Below, in pieces: positions 21,258 through 30,773 of a stretch of DNA of 64,000 bases. This DNA comes from JAGVSV01 sp040766135 (GTDB taxonomy: Bacteria > Bacillota > Clostridia > Christensenellales > Aristaeellaceae), in NCBI GenBank assembly GCA_040766135.1, contig JAXGRA010000006.1:1-64000 (forward strand). The letters are read 5' to 3'. A program made the position numbers and the translations under genes. The notes beneath the pieces are model-generated. The model was not told the origin of the DNA. It searched no databases and saw only the letters and a program-made list of their open reading frames with translations. Numbering within the stretch: the stretch's first letter is position 1; each line of letters starts with the position of its first letter.

Positions 21258-24200
21258 TTACTCAATATCGTCATCGTCGAATTCGAAATCCAGGCTATCA
21301 TCATCTTCGGCATGATCTTCTGGGTTGATACCCATGTCATCCTCATCCTCGTCCTCATCGACACTCTCGCCAGCCAGCGTCAAGTCACCGGTCAGGTTGA
21401 AGTCCTCCAGATCAACTTCGTCTATCTCTACTTCCATGTCGCCGGTGCCATCGGTATCCAGCACATGCGGGCGGGCATACATGCTGCCCATCTCTTCATC
21501 TTCGATATCCTGGATAATAATTTCTTCCTGATGATCGCCCAGAACCTTGATATCCAGGCTCAATGCCTGCAGCTCCTTGATTAGCACCTTGAAGCTTTCA
21601 GGGATACCGGGGGTGGGGATGCACTTGCCCTTGACAATGGCTTCGTAGGCTTTGACACGGCCGACTACATCGTCGGACTTGACTGTCAAAATTTCCTGCA
21701 GGGTGCTGGCTGCGCCGTATGCTTCCAGTGCCCACACTTCCATCTCGCCAAAGCGCTGGCCGCCAAACTGCGCCTTGCCGCCCAACGGCTGCTGGGTGAC
21801 CAAAGAGTAGGGGCCGGTGGAGCGCGCGTGCATTTTGTCGTCTACCAGGTGGTTCAGCTTCATGAAGTACATGTAGCCCACCGTTACGCGGTTTTCAAAC
21901 TCCATGCCGGTGCGCCCGTCAAACAGACGGGACTTACCGTCCGGGTCAAGGCCTGCCTGGCTAAGGCACTCTTCAATGTCCTTTTCGCTGGCACCATCAA
22001 ACACCGGGGTAGCCACATGCCAACCCAGTTCGCGCGCGGCCATGCCCAAGTGCACTTCCAGCACCTGCCCCAGGTTCATGCGCGAGGGCACGCCCAGGGG
22101 GTTGAGCACGATATCCAGCGGCGTGCCGTCGGGCAGGAAAGGCATGTCCTCCTCCGGCAGGATGCGGGATACTACGCCCTTATTGCCATGACGGCCGGCC
22201 ATCTTATCGCCCACGGAGATCTTGCGCTTCTGTGCGATGTATACGCGCACCATTTCGTTGACGCCGGGGGAAAGCTCATCCTTGTTTTGCCGTGAGAACA
22301 GCTTGACATCCACTACGATGCCGCCTTCGCCGTGCGGCACCTTGAGAGAGGTGTCGCGCACTTCGCGCGCTTTTTCACCAAAGATGGCGCGCAGCAGGCG
22401 TTCTTCAGCGGTCAGTTCGGTTTCACCCTTGGGGGTTACCTTGCCCACCAAAATATCGCCGGAGCGTACCTCGGCCCCAATGCGCACGATGCCACGCTCG
22501 TCCAGATCCTTTAGGGCATCTTCACTTACATTGGGGATATCGCGGGTTATTTCTTCAGGCCCCAGCTTGGTTTCGCGGGCTTCGGATTCGTACTCCTCAA
22601 TGTGGATGGAGGTATACCGATCCTCGCGTACCAGACGCTCAGAAATCAGGATGGCGTCTTCATAGTTGTAGCCTTCCCAGGTCATAAAACCAATCAGCAC
22701 GTTGCGGCCCAGCGCGATTTCGCCCTTGTCGGTGCTGGGCCCATCGGCCAGCAGGTCGCCTGCTTCCACCTGGTCACCGGCGCTTACCAGCGGATGCTGG
22801 TTGATGCAGGTGCTCTGGTTGGAGCGCGCAAACTTGATCAGATCATAGCCATGCTTTTCGCCGAGAGCGTCCTTGATGACAATCTGGTCAGCCGAGACCG
22901 ATTCAACTTCGCCTGTGTGTTTGCTTAACAGCACCACGCCGGAGTCGTGCGCGGCTTTATACTCCATGCCCGTGCCCACGATGGGGGCTTCAGGCCTGAG
23001 CAGCGGCACAGCCTGGCGCTGCATGTTGCTGCCCATCAGTGCGCGGTTGGCGTCGTCATTTTCCAGGAAAGGAATCATGGCCGTAGCCACCGACACCAGC
23101 TGCTTGGGCGATACGTCCACAAACTGAACGCGCTCGCGTGGGATGCGCAGGTACTCTTCACGCCAGCGCACAGTAATATATTCATTGGCAAAGGTACCGT
23201 CATCGTTCACCGGCTCCATGGCCTGCGCAACATAATAACGGTCTTCCTCATCGGCGGTCATGTATACGATTTCGTCGGTGACCTTGTGCGTGTCCATGTC
23301 TACCTTGCGGTAGGGGGTCTCCAGGAAGCCATATTCATTGATACGCGCATAGGTGGCCAGCGAGCCGATCAGGCCGATGTTGGGGCCTTCCGGCGTTTCA
23401 ATGGGGCAGATGCGGCCATAGTGGCTGTAGTGCACGTCGCGCACTTCCATGCCCGCACGGTCGCGGTTGAGGCCGCCTGGCCCCAAGGCCGACAGGCGGC
23501 GCTTGTGCGTCAGTTCGGCCAGCGGGTTGGGCTGGTCCATGAATTGCGATAGCTGTGAGGAGCCAAAGAACTCCTTGATAGCGGCGGATACCGGCCGGAT
23601 GTTGATCAGGTCGCCGGGCTTTACATCGTTGGCGTCTTGGATGGCCATGCGCTCGCGCACGACGCGCTCCAAGCGCGACATGCCGATGCGAATCTGGTTT
23701 TGCAGCAGCTCGCCAACGCTACGCAGGCGGCGGTTGCCCAGGTGGTCAATGTCATCCACCGTGCCCACGCCATGCGGCAGCCCCAGCAGATAGCTGATGG
23801 AGGCGGTGATATCATCAATGATGATATGCTTGGGCACCAGCAGGTTGGCGTTTTCTGCAACGGCGCGCTTCAGGTCTTCCTCCGGCACGTTGTTGATCAG
23901 GTGCAGCAGCGTGGGCAGGTGCACCATTTCCAGAATGCCGCACTCCTTGGGGTCAAAGGGCAGGTACTGCGCAGCATCGGCAAAGTTGTTGCCCACCACG
24001 CGGTGTACGCGATCGGCCAAACGTACGTTGACCACGTTGATACCGGCGTTTTGGATGTCCAGCGCCATCTCCATGGAGATGGTCGCGCCTTCTTCTACTA
24101 TGATCTCGCCGGAATGCGGGTCTACGATATCATTGGCAGCAACCTGACCGGTAATACGGTCGGCCACGCCCAATTTTTTATTGTACTTATAACGCCCCAC

Positions 24201-25013
24201 GCGCATCAAATTATAGCGCTTGGGGTCAAAAAACAGGTTATGCAGCAGCGTGCGCGCGCCTTCCTCGGTGGGCGGCTCGCCGGGCTTTTGTCGTTTGTAG
24301 ATTTCCAGCAGCGCGTCTGATTGGCTGCGGATGCCGGTGTCGCAGTGGCTAATAGTAGCCAGCAGCCGCTCATCCTCACCCAGCAGATCGGTTAATTGCG
24401 CGTCGGTGCCATAGCCCAGCGCGCGCAGGATGGCCGTTACCGGCAGTTTGCGCGCGCGGTCAATGCGCACCCACAGGCAATCGTTGCTGTCGGTCTCATA
24501 CTCCAGCCATGCGCCGCGGTTGGGGATAATCTGTGCGGAAAACAACTGCTTGCCGGCCTTATCAATCTCGCGCTTGTAGTATGCGCCGGGGGAGCGCACC
24601 AGCTGGCTGACGATGACGCGCTCGGCGCCGTTAATAATGAATGTGCCGTGCTCGGTCATCAGGGGAAAATCCCCCATGAAAACATCGGTTTCTTTGATTT
24701 CACCGGTGTCCCGGTTTTTGAGCCTTACAAATACCTTTAACGGCGCGGCATACGTCAGATCGCGTTCGCGGCAACGTTCCACACTGTTCTTGGGTGTCGG
24801 GTCAAGCGAGTAATCAACAAACTCCAGAATCAGGTTTTCACTGTAGTCCGTGATGGGGGAAACGTCCGCCAGTACTTCCCGGAAATCCTCTTCCAAGAAC
24901 CGCTTGTACGAGTTTTTCTGTACCTCGATCAGGTTGGGCATGCCCAGAACCTCTTCGGTACGCGAGAAGCTCATCCGTTTGCGTAGCTTCCCCATCTTGA
25001 CTTCATGCACCAT
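21258..25013 (-). CDS. rpoB: DNA-directed RNA polymerase subunit beta
   Basis: The 1251-residue beta subunit. The rifampicin-binding cluster reads FFGSSQLSQFMDQPNPLAEL then THKRRLSALGPGG, with the usual Asp, His and Ser positions unchanged, so no classical rifampicin-resistance substitution is visible. The catalytic-centre side has GDKMAGRHGNKGV, and the C-terminus carries the conserved GGQRFGEMEVWALEAYGA. About 60 residues of acidic tail (VDEDEDEDDMGINPEDHAED...) follow. ATG at 25013 gives the usual MVHEVKMGKLRKRMSFSR beginning, with GGGAGGG about a dozen bases upstream. The longer frame to 25112 has no binding site and overlaps the promoter. rplJ-rplL are not upstream, unlike in many genomes. 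Confidence 0.99.
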   Translation of the reverse strand: MVHEVKMGKLRKRMSFSRTEEVLGMPNLIEVQKNSYKRFLEEDFREVLADVSPITDYSENLILEFVDYSLDPTPKNSVERCRERDLTYAAPLKVFVRLKNRDTGEIKETDVFMGDFPLMTEHGTFIINGAERVIVSQLVRSPGAYYKREIDKAGKQLFSAQIIPNRGAWLEYETDSNDCLWVRIDRARKLPVTAILRALGYGTDAQLTDLLGEDERLLATISHCDTGIRSQSDALLEIYKRQKPGEPPTEEGARTLLHNLFFDPKRYNLMRVGRYKYNKKLGVADRITGQVAANDIVDPHSGEIIVEEGATISMEMALDIQNAGINVVNVRLADRVHRVVGNNFADAAQYLPFDPKECGILEMVHLPTLLHLINNVPEEDLKRAVAENANLLVPKHIIIDDITASISYLLGLPHGVGTVDDIDHLGNRRLRSVGELLQNQIRIGMSRLERVVRERMAIQDANDVKPGDLINIRPVSAAIKEFFGSSQLSQFMDQPNPLAELTHKRRLSALGPGGLNRDRAGMEVRDVHYSHYGRICPIETPEGPNIGLIGSLATYARINEYGFLETPYRKVDMDTHKVTDEIVYMTADEEDRYYVAQAMEPVNDDGTFANEYITVRWREEYLRIPRERVQFVDVSPKQLVSVATAMIPFLENDDANRALMGSNMQRQAVPLLRPEAPIVGTGMEYKAAHDSGVVLLSKHTGEVESVSADQIVIKDALGEKHGYDLIKFARSNQSTCINQHPLVSAGDQVEAGDLLADGPSTDKGEIALGRNVLIGFMTWEGYNYEDAILISERLVREDRYTSIHIEEYESEARETKLGPEEITRDIPNVSEDALKDLDERGIVRIGAEVRSGDILVGKVTPKGETELTAEERLLRAIFGEKAREVRDTSLKVPHGEGGIVVDVKLFSRQNKDELSPGVNEMVRVYIAQKRKISVGDKMAGRHGNKGVVSRILPEEDMPFLPDGTPLDIVLNPLGVPSRMNLGQVLEVHLGMAARELGWHVATPVFDGASEKDIEECLSQAGLDPDGKSRLFDGRTGMEFENRVTVGYMYFMKLNHLVDDKMHARSTGPYSLVTQQPLGGKAQFGGQRFGEMEVWALEAYGAASTLQEILTVKSDDVVGRVKAYEAIVKGKCIPTPGIPESFKVLIKELQALSLDIKVLGDHQEEIIIQDIEDEEMGSMYARPHVLDTDGTGDMEVEIDEVDLEDFNLTGDLTLAGESVDEDEDEDDMGINPEDHAEDDDSLDFEFDDDDIE

Positions 25014-25089
25014 ATATGCTACCACCCTCCCACGCTGCACCTGTCGGTCACTGTTTATAAAATCGAAAAGAACAGCAATGCTTCCACCG

Positions 25090-25104
25090 GTGTCGAAACG
25101 ACAC
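25090..25104 (-). promoter_or_regulatory. Hairpin near the 5' end of the rpoBC leader
   Basis: A perfect hairpin GTGTCG-TTT-CGACAC (minus strand) starts within about 10 bases of the predicted rpoBC transcription start. It has no U-tract, so mRNA stabilisation is likelier than termination. Confidence 0.45.
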
Positions 25105-25118
25105 TGATGCAACTATAA

Positions 25119-25147
25119 ATGATAGCATGAGTTTTTTGCCACGTCAA
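25119..25147 (-). promoter_or_regulatory. rpoBC promoter
   Basis: On the minus strand TTGACG (25142-25147) and TATCAT (25119-25124) are separated by exactly 17 bases. Each differs from consensus by one base. It gives a leader of roughly 100 bases before rpoB. Confidence 0.85.
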
Positions 25148-25212
25148 CATTTTTTTGCACTTTGTGGATTTGCGCTTTGTGTAAAGATTCTGGCTTTGTG
25201 GGTTTCCCGGAT

Positions 25213-25256
25213 TTTTTCATGTGAGAACATGAAAAAGTCATGCTGCGTGGTATAAT
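25213..25256 (+). promoter_or_regulatory. Extended -10 promoter with operator-like palindrome for the zinc peptidase
   Basis: TGG-TATAAT (25248-25256) is an extended -10 element. No good -35 hexamer is present. Instead a perfect 10-bp inverted repeat TTTTTCATGT-GAGA-ACATGAAAAA (25213-25236) covers the -35 region, where a repressor or activator dimer could sit. The downstream gene starts at 25305 after TAAGGAGG. Confidence 0.65.
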
Positions 25257-25304
25257 TTAATCGTACGTTTTGACGTGCGTTCGACGCATATAAGGAGGCT
25301 TATT

Positions 25305-25988
25305 ATGTATTATGATCCAACGTATCTGTTGCTAATTCCAGGCTTGTTGCTGGCGCTGTGGGCGCAAGGGGCAGTCAAATCCGCTTACGCCAAGTATAGC
25401 CGGGTGCCTAGCCGCAATGGTCTGCCTGCGGCAGAAGCCGTACGCCGCATGTTGGAGGCCAGCGGCAACTATCGGGTGCAGGTGCTGCCGGGGCAAGGCA
25501 CGCTGACCGACCATTACGACCCGCGCAACCAAACCCTTAAACTGTCCGAGGGGGTATACAACTCGTCCAGCGTGGCGGCCCTGGGCATTGCCGCGCATGA
25601 AGCCGGGCATGCTATGCAGGACAAAGAAGGCTATGCGTTGCTGGGCTTGCGTTCGGCCATTGTGCCGGCGGTCAACTTCGGCTCCAGGCTAAGCCTGCCA
25701 ATTTTTATCTTAGGGTTGGTCATGTCGTTTAAGCCCCTTACACTGGCGGGTATTGCGCTGTTTGCGCTTACCGTGCTGTTTACGCTGATTACCCTGCCGG
25801 TGGAGTTTGATGCCAGCCGCCGTGCAATCGCCATGCTGAATGCCAGCGGACTTATTGCCAAGGACGAAGAAAAAGGCGTGCGCAAGGTGTTAAACGCCGC
25901 CGCCATGACCTATGTAGCTGCCGCTGTGGGCGCAATCTTGCAGCTGCTGCGGCTTATCCTGATTTCACGTAGCAGGAGCCGGGATTAA
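25305..25988 (+). CDS. Membrane zinc metallopeptidase (YugP family)
   Basis: A 227-residue membrane protein of the neutral zinc metallopeptidase family typified by YugP. It starts with a hydrophobic helix (YLLLIPGLLLALWAQG), followed by a cytoplasmic or extracytoplasmic domain, the zinc-binding HEAGH within AAHEAGHAMQD, and further hydrophobic segments near residues 130-175 and 205-220. AAGGAGG precedes ATG 25305 at good spacing. It is transcribed alone from the promoter at 25248-25256 and converges with gtrA, overlapping its stop by 4 bases. Substrates of the family are not established. Confidence 0.9.
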   Translation: MYYDPTYLLLIPGLLLALWAQGAVKSAYAKYSRVPSRNGLPAAEAVRRMLEASGNYRVQVLPGQGTLTDHYDPRNQTLKLSEGVYNSSSVAALGIAAHEAGHAMQDKEGYALLGLRSAIVPAVNFGSRLSLPIFILGLVMSFKPLTLAGIALFALTVLFTLITLPVEFDASRRAIAMLNASGLIAKDEEKGVRKVLNAAAMTYVAAAVGAILQLLRLILISRSRSRD

Positions 25989-26440
25989 GGTTTGTCCTGC
26001 GAGCTTTTTTCACGGAACACCACATACCTGCTGGCAAAGTAGTTAAACAGCACCACCAGCACGTTCATCAGCACCTTGGCGATGCCGTGGTTGATGCCCA
26101 TGCTGAACACGCTTACATTATAAAGCGCCACATCAAACAACAGATAGGACAGCACCCGCGCCGAGGCAAAAGTAATCAGCTCCCGAAGCGCGCCGCGCTG
26201 TCCTGTTTGGCTTTGGAAAACATATTTGCGGTTGGTAAAAAAGGCAAACACCACCGACAGCACCCAAGCCACCCATTGGGCAATATTGAGGATAAGCTTG
26301 CGCTGCGCGCTGTCGGCGGGATATCCCTCCGGGCTTAACAGCGATGTGAGTGCAAAGTATACGCCCCAGTTGACCAGTGTGGTCAACGCGCCAAACAGCG
26401 CGTAGGCCAACAGCTCACGCTGTTTTTTTGTCAGCTTCAT
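25985..26440 (-). CDS. GtrA-family membrane protein
   Basis: A 151-residue polytopic protein with four hydrophobic segments, matching the GtrA family. Its pattern is ELLAYALFGALTTLVNWGVY at the N-terminus, FAFFTNRKYVFQ in the middle and LFNYFASRYVVFRE at the end. Family members are thought to move polyprenyl-phosphate-linked sugars across the membrane for teichoic acid, O-antigen or polysaccharide decoration. It is the last gene of the minus-strand envelope operon that begins at 30739, in keeping with a GT-C-like membrane protein two genes upstream. Its stop overlaps the convergent zinc peptidase stop. Confidence 0.9.
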   Translation of the reverse strand: MKLTKKQRELLAYALFGALTTLVNWGVYFALTSLLSPEGYPADSAQRKLILNIAQWVAWVLSVVFAFFTNRKYVFQSQTGQRGALRELITFASARVLSYLLFDVALYNVSVFSMGINHGIAKVLMNVLVVLFNYFASRYVVFREKSSQDKP

Positions 26441-26442
26441 GG

Positions 26443-26676
26443 TTATTTGTTTCCTTCCTCTAAGCTGCCCTGGTCGCCGCGTGCATAGGATGCGGACAGC
26501 AGGTCAGCCCTGTCCATCTGTTGCAGCTTGCCGCGCGCACCTGCGCGGTAGGTAATGACGCTATCGTCAAACGACAGCACCGTAATCGTGCGCGCCGACA
26601 TCACGCCATCCTTCATAAGGATAACGCGGATGGCGCGCCCATGCGCCAGCGAATAGCGCAGAAACTGCTCTAACAT
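26443..26676 (-). CDS. Small uncharacterised protein
   Basis: A 77-residue soluble protein I cannot name. It consists of a short N-terminal helix (LEQFLRYSLAHG) and then what looks like a small beta-barrel (RAIRVILMKDG, ARTITVLSFDDSVITYRAG), ending YARGDQGSLEEG. The strand pattern recalls Sm/SH3-like or WYL-type folds, but this is only a guess. ATG at 26676 shares a base with the stop of the upstream membrane protein and the gene sits between it and gtrA, so it is cotranscribed. Coding is supported by its place in the operon and by tight spacing on both sides. Confidence 0.65.
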   Translation of the reverse strand: MLEQFLRYSLAHGRAIRVILMKDGVMSARTITVLSFDDSVITYRAGARGKLQQMDRADLLSASYARGDQGSLEEGNK

Positions 26677-28643
26677 CAGGTGCCGCCTGCGGCCTTGTCC
26701 GGCACACAAAACACCACGTAATCATGGGAATCATCCTCGTACACCACCTCATAGGCGTCGTACAGGGCGCGCATGTCGGGCCGCAGGAAACTTAACTCGT
26801 AAGAGCCCACCACAATATAATCCACCTGATAGGCGTCCAGCACCCGCTTGTTGGCGGCCGGATCCTGATAAAAAGCACGGATGTCCTGCTCGTACTGTGT
26901 CAAGTCAAAGCCGTGATAGTACAGCCACAAGGGAGGGCCGCACACGATGTTGCGCCCGGCCAGCGCGCTGATGGGGTTGTTGTGCTGTGTCCAGGTCAAG
27001 AAGGTGCTGCCAGGTGCGGTTTTATCGCGCGCAAATTCCGCCACGGCAACATCCTGTTGCGAGAACAGTTGGTAATTGCTGACCGTTTCGCGTGCAATGG
27101 ACAGCGAGCCTGACAAGAAGAACACACCACACGTCAACACCGCCACTACATACCGTGCGCGCAGGCCGCGTATACGATCCCACAGCATAAAGGCGTATTC
27201 TGCAATGGGCACGGCGCACAATGCATACCATACATACAGCAGCTTGTTGTTGTCATATTCGTTGGGCTGGAAAAGAATGAGTTCCGCCACCACAAAAATA
27301 ACAAACGCACCGGATAGAATGCGCCGGTGTTTTGCATTTTTTTCAAACATCAGCAGCAACAGCAGCACAAAGGGCAGGCCGATATTTTTGATATAGAACC
27401 ATAGGTATCCATCGCGCAGGCCATGACCGCCGGAGTTGTTGACCCAATTGAACTGGAACCGCAAAAATCCATCGCCCGAGGCCTGGCCAAAGGTGAAGGC
27501 CAGCAGCTGCGGCAACGCCAGCAGCACCGCGATGCCGCCATAGAGCAGCACGCCTTTTATGTTGCGCCGTGTCATCAGCGCATGCACCAGCCAGCCTGCG
27601 CTGGCCAGCCCCAGCGCCAGGAAGGAATGCGTGTGCAGCAGCGGCAGCGCGCCGGCCATCATGCCCAGAAATACATATTGCCGCATGTTGGGCGTTTCGG
27701 GCTGCATACCATCCCACAGCAAATACAGGCAGGGGAGCAGCACCACCCAACCGCCCAAAAAGGTGCGCTGCGGCACAAACATATCGGCGATGATGTTGCT
27801 CCAGCGCAGGTTATAGGTGGTAAACTCCGCATGGTTGACGGGCGTCTGATACCATCCCTGTAAAATGGTGCGCAGGCGATCCAGCCATGTACCCATCTGC
27901 ATTTCGTTGCTGCCGGGGGCGCCTAAGCTAACGCCAAGCATGTCAAAGCTGTACAGGAAGCCCAGCCCGCCGTTGAGAAACACTAGCAGCGCCGCCAGCA
28001 CGGCTGCGCGAGGCCTGTCCGCCATGCGGTGCGCCAGCAGCAAATACCCCCAGAACACCAATGCCATCATCATAGTGCCGGGGAACACCAGCGCCCAGCG
28101 CAGGCTCATGCCCATCATCAAAAAGGAGGTGGACAGGCTGTCGGCCAAAAAGGGGTAGGCTAGCCGCGTGCCGGGCAAAATGCTGTATTCTGGCGGGAAA
28201 GACGCGTTTTGCAGGCTGGTGATGATGCCCATGTGTAGGGGCAGGTCGCCATAGGTGCTTTGCCCCACATACAGGGCGCCGTCCTGCGGCCTGATGTTAT
28301 GCGTGTATTGCAGCCAGGCGCCCAGCACCGTCAGCGGCAATGCCACCAATAATGTGCGCTTTAGCAGGGCGGCATCCTGTGCTTCCCAGCGGACGGGCGG
28401 GCGTTTATTCCGCCACACATAGCACAGCGCCAGAATGACCGCCAACAGCAGCAATGCTGCTGCATGGGCAGCTAAGGTAAAGCCCAGCACGAAGGCTGCC
28501 AGCGCAGGCAGCCACATCATTAACAGCACGCCCAGCGCGCTGCCCAGCCAGATGCGGTACAGCGGCCGTTGCCTAGGCAGCAGCCAAGTGACGGTTGTAA
28601 GACCGCCGGCTACACATATCGTAAGGAACAGCACGCCTATCAT
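26676..28643 (-). CDS. Polytopic membrane protein, GT-C glycosyltransferase-like
   Basis: A 655-residue protein with about a dozen hydrophobic segments and a C-terminal soluble portion (about 530-655). The first large loop contains YGDLPLHMGIITSL followed by FPPEYSILPG, a layout seen in GT-C-type membrane glycosyltransferases where an Asp-x-x-x-His-like loop holds the sugar-lipid donor. The C-terminal part has YYHGFDLTQYEQDIRAFY and VDYIVVGSYE, as in related membrane proteins that end in a small alpha/beta domain. AAGGAGAC precedes ATG 28643, and the start overlaps the upstream stop (ATGA). With GtrA in the same operon, envelope glycan or glycolipid glycosylation is likely. Donor and acceptor are unknown. 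Confidence 0.75.
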   Translation of the reverse strand: MIGVLFLTICVAGGLTTVTWLLPRQRPLYRIWLGSALGVLLMMWLPALAAFVLGFTLAAHAAALLLLAVILALCYVWRNKRPPVRWEAQDAALLKRTLLVALPLTVLGAWLQYTHNIRPQDGALYVGQSTYGDLPLHMGIITSLQNASFPPEYSILPGTRLAYPFLADSLSTSFLMMGMSLRWALVFPGTMMMALVFWGYLLLAHRMADRPRAAVLAALLVFLNGGLGFLYSFDMLGVSLGAPGSNEMQMGTWLDRLRTILQGWYQTPVNHAEFTTYNLRWSNIIADMFVPQRTFLGGWVVLLPCLYLLWDGMQPETPNMRQYVFLGMMAGALPLLHTHSFLALGLASAGWLVHALMTRRNIKGVLLYGGIAVLLALPQLLAFTFGQASGDGFLRFQFNWVNNSGGHGLRDGYLWFYIKNIGLPFVLLLLLMFEKNAKHRRILSGAFVIFVVAELILFQPNEYDNNKLLYVWYALCAVPIAEYAFMLWDRIRGLRARYVVAVLTCGVFFLSGSLSIARETVSNYQLFSQQDVAVAEFARDKTAPGSTFLTWTQHNNPISALAGRNIVCGPPLWLYYHGFDLTQYEQDIRAFYQDPAANKRVLDAYQVDYIVVGSYELSFLRPDMRALYDAYEVVYEDDSHDYVVFCVPDKAAGGT

Positions 28644-30739
28644 GCACCTGTCTCCTTGTCATCGGGCACATCTTCGGATGTAAATCCGCCCATTTCCAAC
28701 ATCTGATTGCGCAGGTAGGTGACAATGCGCTGCTTTTCCTCAGCCGGATGGTTGTCCGGGTTGTAATAGATGGCGGGACCAAAGGACAGCGTGCGCTTTT
28801 TCTTGTCAGCATAGATGGGGATAAATTGCACGATCTTGCCGGTTTTCTGGTGGTACAACTGCGCCAGCATGGTAAAGCCTGTGTAAAACTCGCCCACGCT
28901 GTCGCGCAGATATCCGCGCTGGGCCTGGTTGGGGTCGTTGGGGTTTTCCGGGAACAGCAGAATGTTATCCCCGGCTTCCATTGCAGTTACGGTGTCGCGG
29001 AAGGTTTGTATCAATGCGCGAGGCTGGTCACGATATACCGGGATGCTTTCCAAGCTGCGCATGATCCATGCCAAAACGGGCGCGCAGAAATCCGCCACTG
29101 GCTTTTTGAAAGCCTCTGGCAGCCATTTTTGCCGCTTGATGGTATAGCGGTAGATATAATCAGATATCTGTTCTGGATCCTCCATTTCGCTGACTACCCA
29201 TGGTCTAAAGGAAAATGGCACGTACAGGTTGGTCACGATGGGCCCATACAGCTCGCCGTGGTTACATACCATGATGGCGCAAGTATTTCTGGAAATACGC
29301 ACGTTTTCACGCCCCATGACTTTATTATAAAAGAAAGGACGCAAAACCATCATCAGCAGTTTAATGCCATAGCGTCTGCGGCTTACACGCAGTATCACGT
29401 CTTCCAGTTGTTTTTGCAGCGGGACGTTGGTTTCACCGTTTTCACGCAGCATTAAAAAAGTATTTAGTTTCTTGCTGTAGCGCGAGGTCAGGGGAAACAC
29501 CAGCGCGGGGGGGAGGGCTGCCGCCACCAGTATCAGCGCAGGCAGCAACAGCGCCGGCTGCAGCGAAAGGGGCGCGGGTGCCGGGCCTGCAAACAACAAC
29601 ACCAGCGTCAGGCCAATCAGTGCAATCAATTGCCCCACCATGGCTGCAAATTCCGACAGCAGCGCGTGCATGGCTTGCGATCCGTTTGCCTGCGGGCGGT
29701 TGAGCGCAAAGGCCACCACGGCGTCCATCTGCCGGCTGATGGTATCCAACGAAATCACAGCCACTGTGCTGCCTGCCGTGCAGGTGGCCACCGCCACATA
29801 GGACAGCACGGTGTTGTGCCGGTTCAGGTGCAGGCTAAACGCCAGCATGCCAATAATCCACAAAGCCAACCCGGCCAGCAGCGTGGTGGAGGCATCGCGC
29901 TCCTTCGTGCGCGGACGCATCAGCAGCGCGCGCGTCAGGCGGCTGGAAAGATTGGTAAACACAAATGCCAGCCCCATGCATAAAAACAGCTCGGTGGCGG
30001 ACAGCGCAATAAAGGTAAATACCAAAATCATGGTAACCTGCAAGGCGGTCACGATAATCATGTTCAGCGTCCGGAACCTTGTAAACAGCTGCACCTGATC
30101 AAGCGCCTGGACGGTTAATGCGGGCTCCTCAAGTGTGGGCGTGAATGCAGTGGTTGCCAGGCTTTCGCTGTCCAGCATGCCCAGCAGGGAGGCTAATACA
30201 AACCCACCCAACAGGTACCATGCCTTTTGAGTGGGCAGGGACACAAACAGGATCAGTGCACAGATGCCGACAAACAGCAACGATACCTCAGCTGTGCGTA
30301 ACGCACGCTGCACCCGCGTCAGGCCGCGGGCGGCGGAGGCCAGCCACAGGTGGCGCACGGCAGTCGCCTGGAGGCTAATCAACAGCACCAGGCTAAACAG
30401 CAGCCACAACAACGGCAAATCAACCTTGCGGGGATAAATTAATAGGATAGTCAGGGAAATCAAGCCGGACACCACGGCCAACACTAGCAGCGCAATGCGC
30501 TGCGCCCGGTTGAGCATGCTGCGCTGCGCCGGGCGGTACAGGTGGATGACCATCCTTGTAGTTTGCCCAGCCATGTACATGGCACCGCCCAATACGCTTT
30601 GCTGGGTCAGCACCGTGCTGGCCAGCACGCAAAACAAATAGGCATATAGCATCTGGAACGAGCGTGCGGCCCAATGCTGCGGAGCGGTTCGGTGTGCCTG
30701 TGCCAATGGATCCCCCTGCGTTAAATGAATGTATGCCAT
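28640..30739 (-). CDS. Polytopic membrane protein fused to a PlsC-like acyltransferase domain
   Basis: A 699-residue two-part protein. Residues 1 to about 455 contain many hydrophobic helices. The C-terminal 240 residues resemble the PlsC/LPLAT acyltransferase fold: CNHGELYGP in place of motif I, SLESIPVYRDQPR in place of motif II, ILLFPENPND in place of motif III (FPEG). Motif I departs from the NHx4D rule because the Asp is Gly, so catalysis is doubtful or altered. ATG 30739 is preferred since upstream codons overlap the nifJ terminator; only a weak GGTGTGG precedes it, and a TATACT lies immediately upstream. It leads the envelope operon down to gtrA. A fused lipid transporter plus acyltransferase is one reading. 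Confidence 0.7.
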   Translation of the reverse strand: MAYIHLTQGDPLAQAHRTAPQHWAARSFQMLYAYLFCVLASTVLTQQSVLGGAMYMAGQTTRMVIHLYRPAQRSMLNRAQRIALLVLAVVSGLISLTILLIYPRKVDLPLLWLLFSLVLLISLQATAVRHLWLASAARGLTRVQRALRTAEVSLLFVGICALILFVSLPTQKAWYLLGGFVLASLLGMLDSESLATTAFTPTLEEPALTVQALDQVQLFTRFRTLNMIIVTALQVTMILVFTFIALSATELFLCMGLAFVFTNLSSRLTRALLMRPRTKERDASTTLLAGLALWIIGMLAFSLHLNRHNTVLSYVAVATCTAGSTVAVISLDTISRQMDAVVAFALNRPQANGSQAMHALLSEFAAMVGQLIALIGLTLVLLFAGPAPAPLSLQPALLLPALILVAAALPPALVFPLTSRYSKKLNTFLMLRENGETNVPLQKQLEDVILRVSRRRYGIKLLMMVLRPFFYNKVMGRENVRISRNTCAIMVCNHGELYGPIVTNLYVPFSFRPWVVSEMEDPEQISDYIYRYTIKRQKWLPEAFKKPVADFCAPVLAWIMRSLESIPVYRDQPRALIQTFRDTVTAMEAGDNILLFPENPNDPNQAQRGYLRDSVGEFYTGFTMLAQLYHQKTGKIVQFIPIYADKKKRTLSFGPAIYYNPDNHPAEEKQRIVTYLRNQMLEMGGFTSEDVPDDKETGA

Positions 30740-30773
30740 AGTATACCACACCTGTACGATTGTGGCAGATAAC

